Origin: Rhizobium terrae
Lineage (GTDB): Bacteria > Pseudomonadota > Alphaproteobacteria > Rhizobiales > Rhizobiaceae
DNA: 64,000 nucleotides
Assembly (NCBI RefSeq): GCF_003425685.1
Contig: NZ_QJKM01000022.1
Span: forward strand, 23,861-87,860
Reading direction: 5' to 3'
Shown: piece by piece, positions 43,747-53,217 of the stretch
How the letters are laid out: each line of letters begins with the position of its first letter
Numbering within the stretch: position 1 is the first letter of the stretch
Translations under genes and position numbers: made by a program
The notes under the pieces: model-generated
The model's database searches: none
Seen by the model: the letters and a program-made list of their open reading frames with translations, nothing else
Told to the model about the DNA's origin: nothing

Positions 43747-45422
43747 TGCAATGCTTTCGCCGGTGCTTCGCTTGCGCCTGCTTCGCCTGAATTTGCGAAG
43801 CGCCAAGCCAGCGACACGCCTGTCTCCGTGCGGGTCAGCGTAGGGATCGCCGACAGCAGCGCGCGCGTATAGTCGGATTGCGGTGTATCGAACACGGCGT
43901 CGCGATTGCCCTGCTCGACGATGGCACCGTCGCGCATCACCACGACGCGATCGGCAAGCTGTTCGACCACGCCGAGGTCATGACTGATGAACAGGCAAGA
44001 AAAACCGTAGCGCCGCTGCAAATCGGCCAGGAGCTGCAGCACCTTGGCCCGGACGGTGACGTCGAGTGCGGAAACGGCTTCGTCGGCGATCACGAATTGC
44101 GGCCGCCCGACCACGGCGCGGGCAATGGCCACACGCTGGCGCTGGCCGCCTGAAAGTTCGTGCGGGTAGCGGTTGAGATAACGCTCGTCCAGGCCCACCT
44201 CTTCCAGGATGCCGCGGACGCGCTGCTCTTTCTCTGCCCTGCTCGCCTGCTGGTCGTGGCGGAGCGCCTCGCCGACGATTTCGCGGATCTTCATGCGCGG
44301 GTCGAGCGAACCGAACGGATCCTGGAAGATCATCTGGCAATTCAGCCTGTAATGGCGCCAGGCCTGGGAATCGGGCTTCACCTCCTCGCCGGCAAAGAAG
44401 ATGCGGCCGGCCGAGGCGTCGACCAGTCCGGCAATCGCACGTCCGAGCGTCGTCTTGCCGGATCCGGAGGCGCCGACCAGCGCCACGATCTCGCCGGGGC
44501 GCACGGCGAGGTCTATACCATGCAGTGCCTTCTTCATGGTCTTCGGCGCCAGCAGGCCCGCCTTGGCCCGATATTCGACTTCCAGTCCGCGCACCTCCAT
44601 GACTGGCTTCGCGGCGGGATCGACGCTGCGCAGCGGACCGCGCACCGGCATGGATTGCAGCAGTTCGCGGGTATAGTCATGGCCGGGGCGGGAGATGATC
44701 TCCGCGACCGGCCCCTGCTCGACCACCTCGCCCTGGCGCATGACGATGATGCGGTCGCAATAGCGCGCCACCATCGGCAGGTCGTGGCTGATCATCAGCA
44801 GTGCGGTCTTCTCACTGCGCACCATGTCCAGCATCAGTTCTAGCACCTCACGCTGCACCAGCGCGTCGAGCGCGGTGGTCGGCTCGTCGGCGATCAGCAA
44901 CGAAGGTTTCAACAGCATGGCGGAGGCCAGCATGATGCGCTGGCGCATGCCGCCGGAAAACTGGTGCGGAAAAGCGACCAGCGCGCCCTCGGGATCGCGG
45001 ATGCCCACCCGGCGCAGGATATCGAGAATATGCGCGCGCCGCGCCGCCGCATCCAGCCGCGCCTGCAGTTTCAGTGGCTCCTCGAGCTGCCTGCCGATGG
45101 TCATCGACGGATTGAGCGAGGTCATCGGTTCCTGGAACACCATGCCGAGCCGCGCCCCGCGCACGGCCCGCAACGCCTTGCCGGTCATGGTGAGGACCGA
45201 ACGGCCTTCGAAGCGGATATCGCCGGCGGAAACGACGATGGCGGGCGGCTGGAGCCTCATGAGGCTGCGCGCCACCATGGTTTTTCCCGAGCCGCTTTCG
45301 CCGACGATACCGACGATTTCTCCAGGCTGCACATGGAAGGAAACATTGCGGACGATGTGGTGACCCGAGGGGCCGCCGACGGCGAGGCTGAGGCCGTCGA
45401 CTTCAACGAGAGACTGGCTCAT
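43743..45422 (-). CDS. Dipeptide-type ABC importer, fused tandem ATPase (DppD-DppF)
   Basis: Protein of 559 residues with two ATPase domains, the second such fusion in this window. The first has Walker A GESGSGKT (41-48), FSGGMRQRIM and IADEPTTALD; the second has GASGSGKTT, LSGGQRQRVA and IADEAVSALD. It follows the DppC-type gene by 4 bp. Sequence divergence from the protein encoded at 21671-23302 is clear throughout, so this is not a recent duplication. Confidence 0.92.
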   Translation of the reverse strand: MSQSLVEVDGLSLAVGGPSGHHIVRNVSFHVQPGEIVGIVGESGSGKTMVARSLMRLQPPAIVVSAGDIRFEGRSVLTMTGKALRAVRGARLGMVFQEPMTSLNPSMTIGRQLEEPLKLQARLDAAARRAHILDILRRVGIRDPEGALVAFPHQFSGGMRQRIMLASAMLLKPSLLIADEPTTALDALVQREVLELMLDMVRSEKTALLMISHDLPMVARYCDRIIVMRQGEVVEQGPVAEIISRPGHDYTRELLQSMPVRGPLRSVDPAAKPVMEVRGLEVEYRAKAGLLAPKTMKKALHGIDLAVRPGEIVALVGASGSGKTTLGRAIAGLVDASAGRIFFAGEEVKPDSQAWRHYRLNCQMIFQDPFGSLDPRMKIREIVGEALRHDQQASRAEKEQRVRGILEEVGLDERYLNRYPHELSGGQRQRVAIARAVVGRPQFVIADEAVSALDVTVRAKVLQLLADLQRRYGFSCLFISHDLGVVEQLADRVVVMRDGAIVEQGNRDAVFDTPQSDYTRALLSAIPTLTRTETGVSLAWRFANSGEAGASEAPAKALQ

Positions 45423-45426
45423 CGGG

Positions 45427-46242
45427 TTACAATCCTCTCATGCGGGGGTCGAAACGATCGCGGATGGCATCGCCGAACAGATTGATGCCGAGCAGCGAAA
45501 GCGAGATGCAGAGACCGGGAAAAATGCCGAGCCACATGGCCTCTGCAATGTGCGGCCGCGCGCTTGCCAGCATGTTGCCCCAGGTCGGCGCCGGTGGCGG
45601 CACGCCGAGGCCGAGGAAGCTCAGCGCGCTCTCGGTCAGGAGCACCGAGCCGAACATGGACGTGGCGAGCACGATCACCGGCCCCAGGCTATTGGGCAGG
45701 ATATGGCGGAACATGGTATAGGCGGCCGAATTGCCCATCAGGCGCGAGGCCTCGATGAATTCCCGCTCGCGCAGCGACAGCACGGAGCCGCGTACCACCC
45801 GCACCATGGCAGGCGTATAGGCCATGCCGAGCGCGAGAATAATGCCGTACATATTGGCGCCGGTGACGGACAGCAGCGCCAGCGCCAGCAGCATGCTGGG
45901 AAAGGCAAGCAACGCATCGTTGAGCGCCATGACGATACGGTCGGTCCAGCCGCGGGCATAGCCGGCGATCACACCGAGCGTGACGCCGCCGAGCACTGCG
46001 AAGAACACGGTGATCAGGCTGATCGAGACGCTGGTTCCGGCTGCCGCCATCAGGCGGGACAGCACGTCGCGGCCAAACTCGTCGGTGCCCAGCCAATGCG
46101 CGGCGCCCGGCGCCTGCAGTTTCGAGCGCAGGTCGAGGCGCATCGGATCATAGGGCGTCCAGAAGCGTCCGACGAGCGCAGCGCCGAGGAAACAGGAGAG
46201 AAGCGCGCCGCCGATGATGCGGTTTGGTTGATGGCGTTTCAT
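45427..46242 (-). CDS. Dipeptide-type ABC permease, DppC
   Basis: Inner-membrane permease of 271 residues with the LGTDEFGRDVLSRL periplasmic motif and the REFIEASRLMGN cytoplasmic loop. Start overlaps the DppB-type stop by 4 bp. Component of the second peptide-type importer. Confidence 0.92.
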   Translation of the reverse strand: MKRHQPNRIIGGALLSCFLGAALVGRFWTPYDPMRLDLRSKLQAPGAAHWLGTDEFGRDVLSRLMAAAGTSVSISLITVFFAVLGGVTLGVIAGYARGWTDRIVMALNDALLAFPSMLLALALLSVTGANMYGIILALGMAYTPAMVRVVRGSVLSLREREFIEASRLMGNSAAYTMFRHILPNSLGPVIVLATSMFGSVLLTESALSFLGLGVPPPAPTWGNMLASARPHIAEAMWLGIFPGLCISLSLLGINLFGDAIRDRFDPRMRGL

Positions 46243-47183
46243 TCCGCGGTCACTCTCGGGTCGAAAAGGGGATAGAGAAGGTCAACCACCAGATTGACGA
46301 GCAGGTAGGTGAGCGCCACGAACAGCAGGCAGCCCTGCACCACCGCGTAATCACGGGCATAGATGGAATCGACGATCAGCCGGCCGAGGCCCGGAATGGT
46401 GAACACCGTCTCGACCACGGCGACACCACCGAGCAGATTGCCGAGGATCAGGCCGATCAGCGTCCAGGTCGGGCCGAAGGCGTTGCGGGCGGCATGGTGC
46501 AGCAGAACAGCGCTTTCGCTCATGCCCTTGGCGCGGGCATGGGTGATATAGTCGAGCCGCAGCACGTCCAGCGTCGAGGCCCGGGCCATGCGCACGATGA
46601 TCCCGACTTCGTGCAGCACCAGCGTCAGCACCGGCATGACCAGATAGATCAATCCCGCGACGGGATTGTCGGCGATCGACACATAGCCGAGGACCGGCAG
46701 CCAGCCGAGCTTGAGGCCGAAGGCGAGCAGGATCATCAGTCCCAGCCAGAAGGTCGGGACCGACAGGAGCAAGGTCGACAGGGCGACGATGGTGAGGTCG
46801 AGCCCGCCATTCTGCCGCCACGCCGCCGCCATGCCGAGTGGCACGGCGATCAGGACCGACAGGCCGACCGCGATCAGCACCATCTGGGCGCTGGTCGCGA
46901 ACCGGTGCAGCACCAGGTCCAGCACCGGCTGGCCGTTGAGGACCGACCGGCCGAGATCGCCCTGCACCACATTGCCGAGCCAGATCAAGAACTGGACCGG
47001 CACAGGCTGGTCCAGGCCCATGGTCTTGCGGGCAGCGGCCAGCGCATCGGCATCGGCGAGATCGCCGAGCATCAGGCTGGCCGGATCGCCCGGGATCAAC
47101 CGGATGAGGCCGAACACCGCCACGGAGACGATGAACAGGGTGGGGATTGCCGAGAGCAATCTTGTGGAGGCGAATTTCAGCAT
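46239..47183 (-). CDS. Dipeptide-type ABC permease, DppB
   Basis: Inner-membrane permease of 314 residues: an N-terminal span, LIPGDPASLMLGD, LGRSVLNGQPV and the loop DYITHARAKGM. The start at 47183 lies 22 bp after the binding-protein stop; a longer frame to 47291 would overlap that gene. Pairs with the DppC-type permease. Confidence 0.92.
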   Translation of the reverse strand: MLKFASTRLLSAIPTLFIVSVAVFGLIRLIPGDPASLMLGDLADADALAAARKTMGLDQPVPVQFLIWLGNVVQGDLGRSVLNGQPVLDLVLHRFATSAQMVLIAVGLSVLIAVPLGMAAAWRQNGGLDLTIVALSTLLLSVPTFWLGLMILLAFGLKLGWLPVLGYVSIADNPVAGLIYLVMPVLTLVLHEVGIIVRMARASTLDVLRLDYITHARAKGMSESAVLLHHAARNAFGPTWTLIGLILGNLLGGVAVVETVFTIPGLGRLIVDSIYARDYAVVQGCLLFVALTYLLVNLVVDLLYPLFDPRVTAE

Positions 47184-47205
47184 GATCGGTATCCGGCAGC
47201 CAATC

Positions 47206-48756
47206 TCATTCGCTGCGTTCGACGCCCCAGAAGCGGGCAAAGCCCTGCCAGGTGCGATATCCCCTGACCTTCGGGCCGGAGACGCCGACATCGAGGCCGT
47301 TGGCCAACATCACGAACGGCGCCTGGTCGAGGAAGCGGGCATGCAGGTCGTCGAAGATCGCCTGGCGCTTCTCGGGATCGGCCTCCTGCAGCGACTTGTT
47401 GACCAGCGCGGCGACATCGGCATCGTCCCACACCGTATTGGGTTTCTTGGCCTTGGAGCCGACCACCGTCTGGTAGGCGAGGCCCGGATCGGTGCGGTTG
47501 GAATAGTTGAAGGCCATGATCTGGTACTTGCCGCTGTTGAAGCGGTCGAGCTGGCTCGCCCATTCCAGCACTTCGATCTCGGCATTGATGCCGGCCGACT
47601 GCAGCATGGCCTGGGCGATGATCGCGGTATCGTAATTGATGGCCGAGCGGCGATTGGTCAGGATGACGATCTTCTCGCCTTTGTAGCCCGCCTTCTGCAG
47701 CAGGGCCGGAACCGCCTGGGGATCGTAGACATAGCCCTTGTCATGGGTGGCGGTGTGGTAGAGCGAGCCGGAGGAGACCAGCGAATTGTTGGGAATGCCG
47801 AGGCCATAGGTGACGGAATCGACTATGGCGGGCGTATCGAGGGCGGCGATCACGGCATGGCGCATCGCGACGTTCGACATCAGCGTATCGGTGGTCTGGA
47901 ACAGCATGGTCACCAGGCCGCCATGGGGGGCCGCGACGATGGTGAAATCCTTCTCGTCCTTCAGCTTGGCGGCCTCGCCCGGCGGCAGGTAGGGCAGAAC
48001 ATCGAGCGCGCCGCTGCGCAGGCCGGCGACGGCCGTCGCCGTATCCGGCACCACCATATATTTGACTTGGTCGACTAGGACGTCCTTGCGTCCGCCATAG
48101 CCATCCGGCTTGTCGCCGGTGATCGAATAGTCGGCGAATTTCTTCAGCACCAGACCTTCGCCGCGCTTCCAGTCCCCGAACACGAACGGGCCGGTGGCGA
48201 CCGGCGCCTTCCAGCTGCCATCGCCATTGAACGAAGCGCGGTGGACAATGCCGGTGGAGCCGCATTGGGCCTGCGCCATATAATTCAGGAACATCGCATC
48301 GGGACGGTCGAGCGTGATGACGACGGTGCGGTCGTCGGTCGCCTTGATGGTTTCGACCTTCGCGTCACGGCTGCCGTCGAAGAAAGTCTTGCAGCTGAAT
48401 TCCGGGTCGCGGATCAGCTTTTCCAGGCTCCATTCTACATCGGCGGCGGTCATCGTCTCGCCATTGTGGAATTTTACGCCGTCGCGGATCGTGAAAGTAT
48501 AGGCCTTGCCATCGGCCGAAACGCTCCAGTCCTTGGCCAGCATTGGGCGGATCTCACCCTTTTCGCCGGCGGCAACCAGGCCCTCGACAACATTGAGCAT
48601 GACGGAATCAGTCCCGGCATCGCGGTTGATGCCCGGCTGGGAACTCCGGATATCCGCAGTGATCTGCACCGTCAGAGTGGACGCCATGGCGAGCCCGGGA
48701 AGGGCGAGCGCTACGGAAGAGAGGCATGCGTGCAAGAGTGATCTCGACAGTGACAT
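47206..48756 (-). CDS. ABC transporter solute-binding protein, family 5 (peptide type)
   Basis: Periplasmic binding protein of 516 residues. A Sec-type signal ends near residue 25 (LAMAS). Family 5 hallmarks are VEGLVAAGEKG and VKFHNGETMTAADVEWSLEK. First gene of the minus-strand operon of seven enzymes and transporter parts running to 38893. The ligand is expected to be the starting compound of the hydrolase pathway: a peptide, lactam or opine-like molecule. Confidence 0.92.
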   Translation of the reverse strand: MSLSRSLLHACLSSVALALPGLAMASTLTVQITADIRSSQPGINRDAGTDSVMLNVVEGLVAAGEKGEIRPMLAKDWSVSADGKAYTFTIRDGVKFHNGETMTAADVEWSLEKLIRDPEFSCKTFFDGSRDAKVETIKATDDRTVVITLDRPDAMFLNYMAQAQCGSTGIVHRASFNGDGSWKAPVATGPFVFGDWKRGEGLVLKKFADYSITGDKPDGYGGRKDVLVDQVKYMVVPDTATAVAGLRSGALDVLPYLPPGEAAKLKDEKDFTIVAAPHGGLVTMLFQTTDTLMSNVAMRHAVIAALDTPAIVDSVTYGLGIPNNSLVSSGSLYHTATHDKGYVYDPQAVPALLQKAGYKGEKIVILTNRRSAINYDTAIIAQAMLQSAGINAEIEVLEWASQLDRFNSGKYQIMAFNYSNRTDPGLAYQTVVGSKAKKPNTVWDDADVAALVNKSLQEADPEKRQAIFDDLHARFLDQAPFVMLANGLDVGVSGPKVRGYRTWQGFARFWGVERSE

Positions 48757-48769
48757 TATGTTCGCCCTT

Positions 48770-48873
48770 GTGTTTTATGATGATGTAAAAAACATTTCAT
48801 ATGTAAAAATCATAGTCAAGCTTGTTTCAATGTGCATTATGAGAACACATCTCAACCGAAGAAGGGCCATGCC
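48770..48873. promoter_or_regulatory. AT-rich divergent promoter, candidate Lrp/AsnC control region
   Basis: The gap between the binding-protein gene and the Lrp-family gene is strikingly AT-rich. It holds the inverted repeat ATGTG...CACAT (48830-48850) and a second near-palindrome around TTTCATATGTAAA. Position and composition fit binding by the Lrp-type regulator encoded on its right side. Confidence 0.5.
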
Positions 48874-49359
48874 GTGCCTCTACCTGACCGTGCGCCCGAA
48901 AGAGGCGTCCTGAAGCTCGACGCCATCGACCTGCGTATTATCGAGGCGATGAAGCGCAATGGTCGGCTGACCAAGCAGGCGCTTGCGGAGACGGTGGGGC
49001 TTTCCGCTACCCCCGCATGGGCGCGGTTGAAGCGGCTGGAGGCCGGCGGCGTGATTACCGGCTACCACGCCCGCGTCTCTGCAACCGCGCAGGCGCCGCG
49101 CGTGCGGGTCCTGATGGAAGTGACGGTGGCCAGCCACCGCCATGCCGATTTCAAGCGGTTCGAAACGGCGGTCGTTGCGGTGCCGGAGATCGTCTCGTGC
49201 TGGGCTGTGGGTGGCGGCGTCGACTACTTCCTCACCGTCGAAACGGAGGATATCGACAGCTACCAGCGGCTGGTCGACCGGTTGTTGACGATGGAAATCG
49301 GTATCCAACGCTATTTTACCTATATCGTCACCCGGGCGGTCAAGGACCGGACGGACTGA
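48874..49359 (+). CDS. Lrp/AsnC-family transcriptional regulator
   Basis: Regulator of 161 residues. The N-terminal helix-turn-helix reads LDAIDLRIIEAMKRNGR, then LAETVGLSATPAWARLKRLE; the C-terminal RAM ligand domain contains VPEIVSCWAVGGGVDYFLTVE. The start is a GTG with AAGGG 7 nt upstream; an in-frame ATG at 48832 would make an atypical 14-residue extension and overlap the candidate operator. Such regulators commonly sense amino acids. It begins the plus-strand operon and probably governs both divergent operons. Confidence 0.9.
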   Translation: MPLPDRAPERGVLKLDAIDLRIIEAMKRNGRLTKQALAETVGLSATPAWARLKRLEAGGVITGYHARVSATAQAPRVRVLMEVTVASHRHADFKRFETAVVAVPEIVSCWAVGGGVDYFLTVETEDIDSYQRLVDRLLTMEIGIQRYFTYIVTRAVKDRTD

Positions 49360-49472
49360 AAATCATCTGTAGAACAGACCAGACGGACCATGCCAGGCCC
49401 GTCTTCGGCCCGATCGTGCGGCGCGCTTCTGCCATGCTTGCCGCATTCGACCAACAGCCGAGGACAGAATTG

Positions 49473-50969
49473 ATGCGCGAGGCCCGACTGAGCCGCTCCG
49501 AAAGGCGGCATGCCGCACTCGACAGCCTGAACGATCCCGGCCTGCTCAGGGAACTCTCCTATGCCGGAGGGCGCTGGATCGCCGGCCCCGGGGATTTCGC
49601 CGTCCATGATCCCGCCAGCGGCCAGCCGATCGCCCGGGTCACGGCCGTCGGTGCGGAAGGCGTCGAGGAGGCCGTGTCGACCGCCGCCGCCGCGTTCCCC
49701 CAATGGCAGGCTGCATTGCCGGCGAAGCGTGGTGCCGTGCTGCGCCGCTGGGCCGATCTCATCCGTGAAAACCGCGCGGATCTGGCGCGTATCATGGTGC
49801 TGGAACAGGGCAAGCCGCTTGCCGAGGCGCTCGGCGAGATCGACTATGCCGCGTCCTTTCCCGAATGGTATGCCGAGGAAGGCCGCCGCCTGAACGTCGA
49901 AGGCGTGACATCTCATCTCGCCAATGCCGAAATGATCGTGCGGCGCGAGGCGGTCGGCGTCGCCGCACTGGTCACCCCCTGGAATTTCCCCTCCGCCATG
50001 CTGACGCGCAAGGCGGCCGCGGCGCTTGCAGCGGGCTGTACGGTGGTCGCCCATCCCTCGGGCGAAACGCCGCTTTCCGCGCTGGCCCTCATGGAACTGG
50101 CCGAACGTGCCGGCATGCCCGCCGGCGTCCTGAATGTGCTGACCGGCGCCTCCCCTGACATCGTCAGTGCGCTCTGCGATGACGCCCGCATCGCAGCCCT
50201 CAGCTTCACCGGTTCCACCGCGATCGGCAGGCTGATCGCGACGCGCTGCGCCGCCTCGATGAAACGGCTGGTGATGGAGCTCGGCGGCCACGCGCCGCTG
50301 ATCGTGTTCGAGGATGCCGATATCGGCCGCGCCGTCGACATCGCCATGGATGCGAAATTCGCCACGTCAGGGCAGGATTGCCTGGCGGCCAACCGCATCT
50401 TCGTCCATCGCTCGATCGAACAGGCGTTTCTCGAACAGTTCGCCCTGCGCATCGCCGCCCTCAAGGTAGGGCACGGACTGGATCCGGTCACCGAGATCGG
50501 CCCGCTGATGCACGAGCGCGCCATCGCCAAGGTGGAAGAACAGGTGGCCAATGCGCTCGAACGCGGCGCCCGCTGCCTTGCCGGCGGAAGCCGCCATCCC
50601 GCAGGGCCGCTATTCTATACCCCGACCCTCCTGGCGGATGTGCCCGATGACGCGGCCATCATGCGCGAGGAAACTTTCGGGCCGGTCGCTGCCGTCACGG
50701 CATTCGATACCGAGGCGGATGTCGTCCGCCGCGCCAACGACACGGCCTATGGCCTGGTAGCCTATGTGGTGACGGAAAACGGCGCGCGGCAATGGCGCCT
50801 CGGCCGCGCCCTGCAATTCGGCATGGTCGCCGTCAACCGCGTGAAGATCACCGGCGGCCCGGTGCCGTTCGGCGGCTGGAAACAATCCGGCCTCGGCCGC
50901 GAAGGTTCCCGCCACGGCATCGAGGCCTTCACCGAGCTCAAATATCTCTGCATCGACACGGCTGCCTGA
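49473..50969 (+). CDS. Aldehyde dehydrogenase (succinate-semialdehyde dehydrogenase type)
   Basis: NAD(P)-dependent enzyme of 498 residues. Catalytic residues are N171 (PWNFP), E269 (MELGG) and C303 (GQDCLAA). The normally invariant lysine of the KPxxxTP cofactor motif is replaced by H194 (AHPSGETP), which may alter the binding of the adenosine ribose or its phosphate. The start at 49473 has AGGA upstream; frames opening at 49434 or 49017 are longer than the family. Next to a class III aminotransferase, it would oxidise the semialdehyde produced by transamination of an omega-amino acid. Confidence 0.9.
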   Translation: MREARLSRSERRHAALDSLNDPGLLRELSYAGGRWIAGPGDFAVHDPASGQPIARVTAVGAEGVEEAVSTAAAAFPQWQAALPAKRGAVLRRWADLIRENRADLARIMVLEQGKPLAEALGEIDYAASFPEWYAEEGRRLNVEGVTSHLANAEMIVRREAVGVAALVTPWNFPSAMLTRKAAAALAAGCTVVAHPSGETPLSALALMELAERAGMPAGVLNVLTGASPDIVSALCDDARIAALSFTGSTAIGRLIATRCAASMKRLVMELGGHAPLIVFEDADIGRAVDIAMDAKFATSGQDCLAANRIFVHRSIEQAFLEQFALRIAALKVGHGLDPVTEIGPLMHERAIAKVEEQVANALERGARCLAGGSRHPAGPLFYTPTLLADVPDDAAIMREETFGPVAAVTAFDTEADVVRRANDTAYGLVAYVVTENGARQWRLGRALQFGMVAVNRVKITGGPVPFGGWKQSGLGREGSRHGIEAFTELKYLCIDTAA

Positions 50970-50991
50970 GGCGGCCCGAAAGGAAAATCCT

Positions 50992-52365
50992 ATGACCGAA
51001 GGCCGCAACGATCTCAACGCCTGGGACCGCAACCATTTCTTCCATCCGTCCACCGCGATGGGCGCCCATGCGCGCGGCGAAAGCCCGACCCGCATCATAT
51101 CAGGTGGAGAAGGCGTCTATATCACCGATACCACGGGCCGCCGCAGCCTGGACGCCTTTGGCGGCCTTTACTGTGTCAACGTCGGCTATGGCCGGCAGAA
51201 GATCGCCGATGCCATCGCCGAACAGGCCCGTTCCCTCGCCTATTACCATGCCTATGTCGGCCACGGCACCGAAGCCTCCATCACGCTGGCGCGCATGATC
51301 GTGGAGCGGGCGCCGCGCAATATGAGCCGCGTCTATTTCGGCCTTTCCGGTTCCGACGCCAACGAGACCAACGTCAAGCTGATCTGGTACTACAACAATA
51401 TTCTCGGCCGTCCCGAGAAGAAGAAGATCATCTCGCGCTGGCGCGGCTATCATGGTTCCGGCCTCATGACCGGCAGCCTGACGGGGCTCGAAGCCTTCCA
51501 GAAGGCCTTCGACCTGCCGCTGAGCCCGGTCCTGCATACCGAGGCGCCCTATTATTTCCGGCGCGAAGACCGGAGCATGAGCGAGACCGAGTTCTCCGTC
51601 CATTGCGCCCGCAAGCTGGAAGAGCTCATCCTGGCGGAAGGACCGGGTACGATCGCCGCCTTCATCGGCGAACCCATTCTCGGCACCGGCGGCATCGTGC
51701 CGCCGCCGCAGAATTACTGGCAGGAGATCCAGGCCGTGCTGCGCAAGTACGATATCCTGCTGGTGGCCGACGAGGTGATCACCGGCTTCGGTCGTCTCGG
51801 CACGATGTTCGGTTCCGATCATTACGGCATCCAGCCGGATCTCATCACCATCGCCAAGGGACTGACCTCGGCCTACGCGCCGCTATCCGGCAGCATTGTC
51901 AGCGAGAAGATGTGGAACGTGCTGGTCGAGGGTTCGGACCGGCTCGGGCCGATGGGCCATGGCTGGACCTATTCCGCCCATCCGATCTGCGCCGCCGCCG
52001 GTGTCGCCAATCTCGAACTGATCGACGAACTCGGCCTAGTGGACAATGCCCGGATAACGGGCGCGCATTTCCGCGAGGCATTGGCCCAGGCGCTGGGCAG
52101 CCATGCCAGTGTCGGCGACATCCGTGGCGATGGCCTGATGGCGGCCGTGGAACTGGTGGAAGACCGCGACGACAGGCGCTTCTACGATCCCACGCGCAAG
52201 ATCGGCGCTGCCGTGGTGGCCGCCATGCTCCAACGCGGCGTGATCGCCCGCGCCATGCCGCAGGGCGACATTATCGGCTTCGCGCCGCCACTCTGCCTCA
52301 CCCGCGAAGAGGCCGATCATATCGTCTCGGTCACCGCCGATGCCGTCAGGCATGTGCTCGGATAG
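50992..52365 (+). CDS. Class III (omega) aminotransferase
   Basis: PLP enzyme of 457 residues transferring the amino group of an omega-amino acid or amine to a 2-oxo acid. The PLP lysine is K289 in IAKGLTS, D260 in VADEVITGFGR binds the pyridine nitrogen, and GSDANET (120-126) binds the phosphate. Family relatives include beta-alanine-pyruvate and 2,4-diaminobutyrate transaminases. It lies 22 bp after the aldehyde dehydrogenase gene; this pair with an Lrp regulator resembles the doeX-doeC-doeD set of ectoine breakdown, although no ectoine hydrolase gene is present. Confidence 0.9.
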   Translation: MTEGRNDLNAWDRNHFFHPSTAMGAHARGESPTRIISGGEGVYITDTTGRRSLDAFGGLYCVNVGYGRQKIADAIAEQARSLAYYHAYVGHGTEASITLARMIVERAPRNMSRVYFGLSGSDANETNVKLIWYYNNILGRPEKKKIISRWRGYHGSGLMTGSLTGLEAFQKAFDLPLSPVLHTEAPYYFRREDRSMSETEFSVHCARKLEELILAEGPGTIAAFIGEPILGTGGIVPPPQNYWQEIQAVLRKYDILLVADEVITGFGRLGTMFGSDHYGIQPDLITIAKGLTSAYAPLSGSIVSEKMWNVLVEGSDRLGPMGHGWTYSAHPICAAAGVANLELIDELGLVDNARITGAHFREALAQALGSHASVGDIRGDGLMAAVELVEDRDDRRFYDPTRKIGAAVVAAMLQRGVIARAMPQGDIIGFAPPLCLTREEADHIVSVTADAVRHVLG

Positions 52366-52436
52366 GTACACGCCGTCCTTATCTCCCGCGTTCCCTTCGC
52401 AGATATCAGCAGGCCTCGGACCAACAGGATAATCTC

Positions 52437-53189
52437 GTGACACCAATTCCCCAGCACAAGTCGGCCGTCTGGCTTTCGGGACCCAATGTTCCCGCTGCCG
52501 AAATAGCCTCGGCAATCGGCTACACATCCGCCGTCCTCGATATCGAGCATGGCAGTTTCGATCTCGATACGCTCGAGCGCTTCATTCCGCTGCTCAAGGG
52601 GCTCGGCCTCGACGTCCTGGCCAAGGTGCTCGGCCCGGAACGCGGGCCGATCCAGCAGGCGCTGGATTTCGGCGCCGACGCCGTCGTCATTCCGCATATC
52701 CTCGACGCCGCCCATGCCAAAAAGGTCTGCGCTTTCGCGAAATTCCCGCCGAAGGGCGATCGCAGCTTCGCCGGTGGCCGGACCGTGGCCTATGGCAGTC
52801 CCGATGATCAATGGTTCGTCGACCAGGATAGCCGCACCCGCTGCTATCCGATGATCGAGCATGCCGGGGCGCTCCGGGATATCGCTGCGATCCTGGCGTT
52901 CGACACCGTGGACGGCGTTTTCGTCGGGCCGAGCGACCTGTCGCTACGCCGCGGCCGTCAATCATACAAGCGCAGCGAAGCCGATTTCGCCGATCTCCAG
53001 GCCATCGCCGATGCGGCAAAGGCGGCGGGCAAGCACTGGCTGCTGCCGGCCTGGAGCATCTCGGAAAAGCAGTTCGCACTGGCGAACCATGCCCACACCC
53101 TGGCGCTGACGATGGAACACGGCGCGCTCGCCCATGGCCTCAGGGATGCGTGGCACACCACGGCCGGCCTTCTGGAAACGGCGCGCTGA
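52437..53189 (+). CDS. HpcH/HpaI-family aldolase
   Basis: Class II pyruvate-type aldolase of 250 residues. Family motifs are DIEHGSFDLDTL, VIPHILDAA and YPMIEHAGAL with the metal-binding glutamate, then VGPSDLSL. Members cleave 4-hydroxy-2-oxo acids to pyruvate or related oxo acids and an aldehyde. The start is a GTG with AGGA 7 nt upstream, 72 bp after the aminotransferase gene; longer frames lie inside that gene. Its aldehyde product could feed the aldehyde dehydrogenase. Confidence 0.85.
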   Translation: MTPIPQHKSAVWLSGPNVPAAEIASAIGYTSAVLDIEHGSFDLDTLERFIPLLKGLGLDVLAKVLGPERGPIQQALDFGADAVVIPHILDAAHAKKVCAFAKFPPKGDRSFAGGRTVAYGSPDDQWFVDQDSRTRCYPMIEHAGALRDIAAILAFDTVDGVFVGPSDLSLRRGRQSYKRSEADFADLQAIADAAKAAGKHWLLPAWSISEKQFALANHAHTLALTMEHGALAHGLRDAWHTTAGLLETAR

Positions 53190-53217
53190 CACCTTCACCG
53201 GACAAAGGAATTTCACC

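Noticed and set aside
21671..45422. Recent duplication of the dipeptide-type importer operons
   Set aside because: The two sets differ in sequence throughout, in gene order and in associated enzymes; they are paralogues of separate origin.
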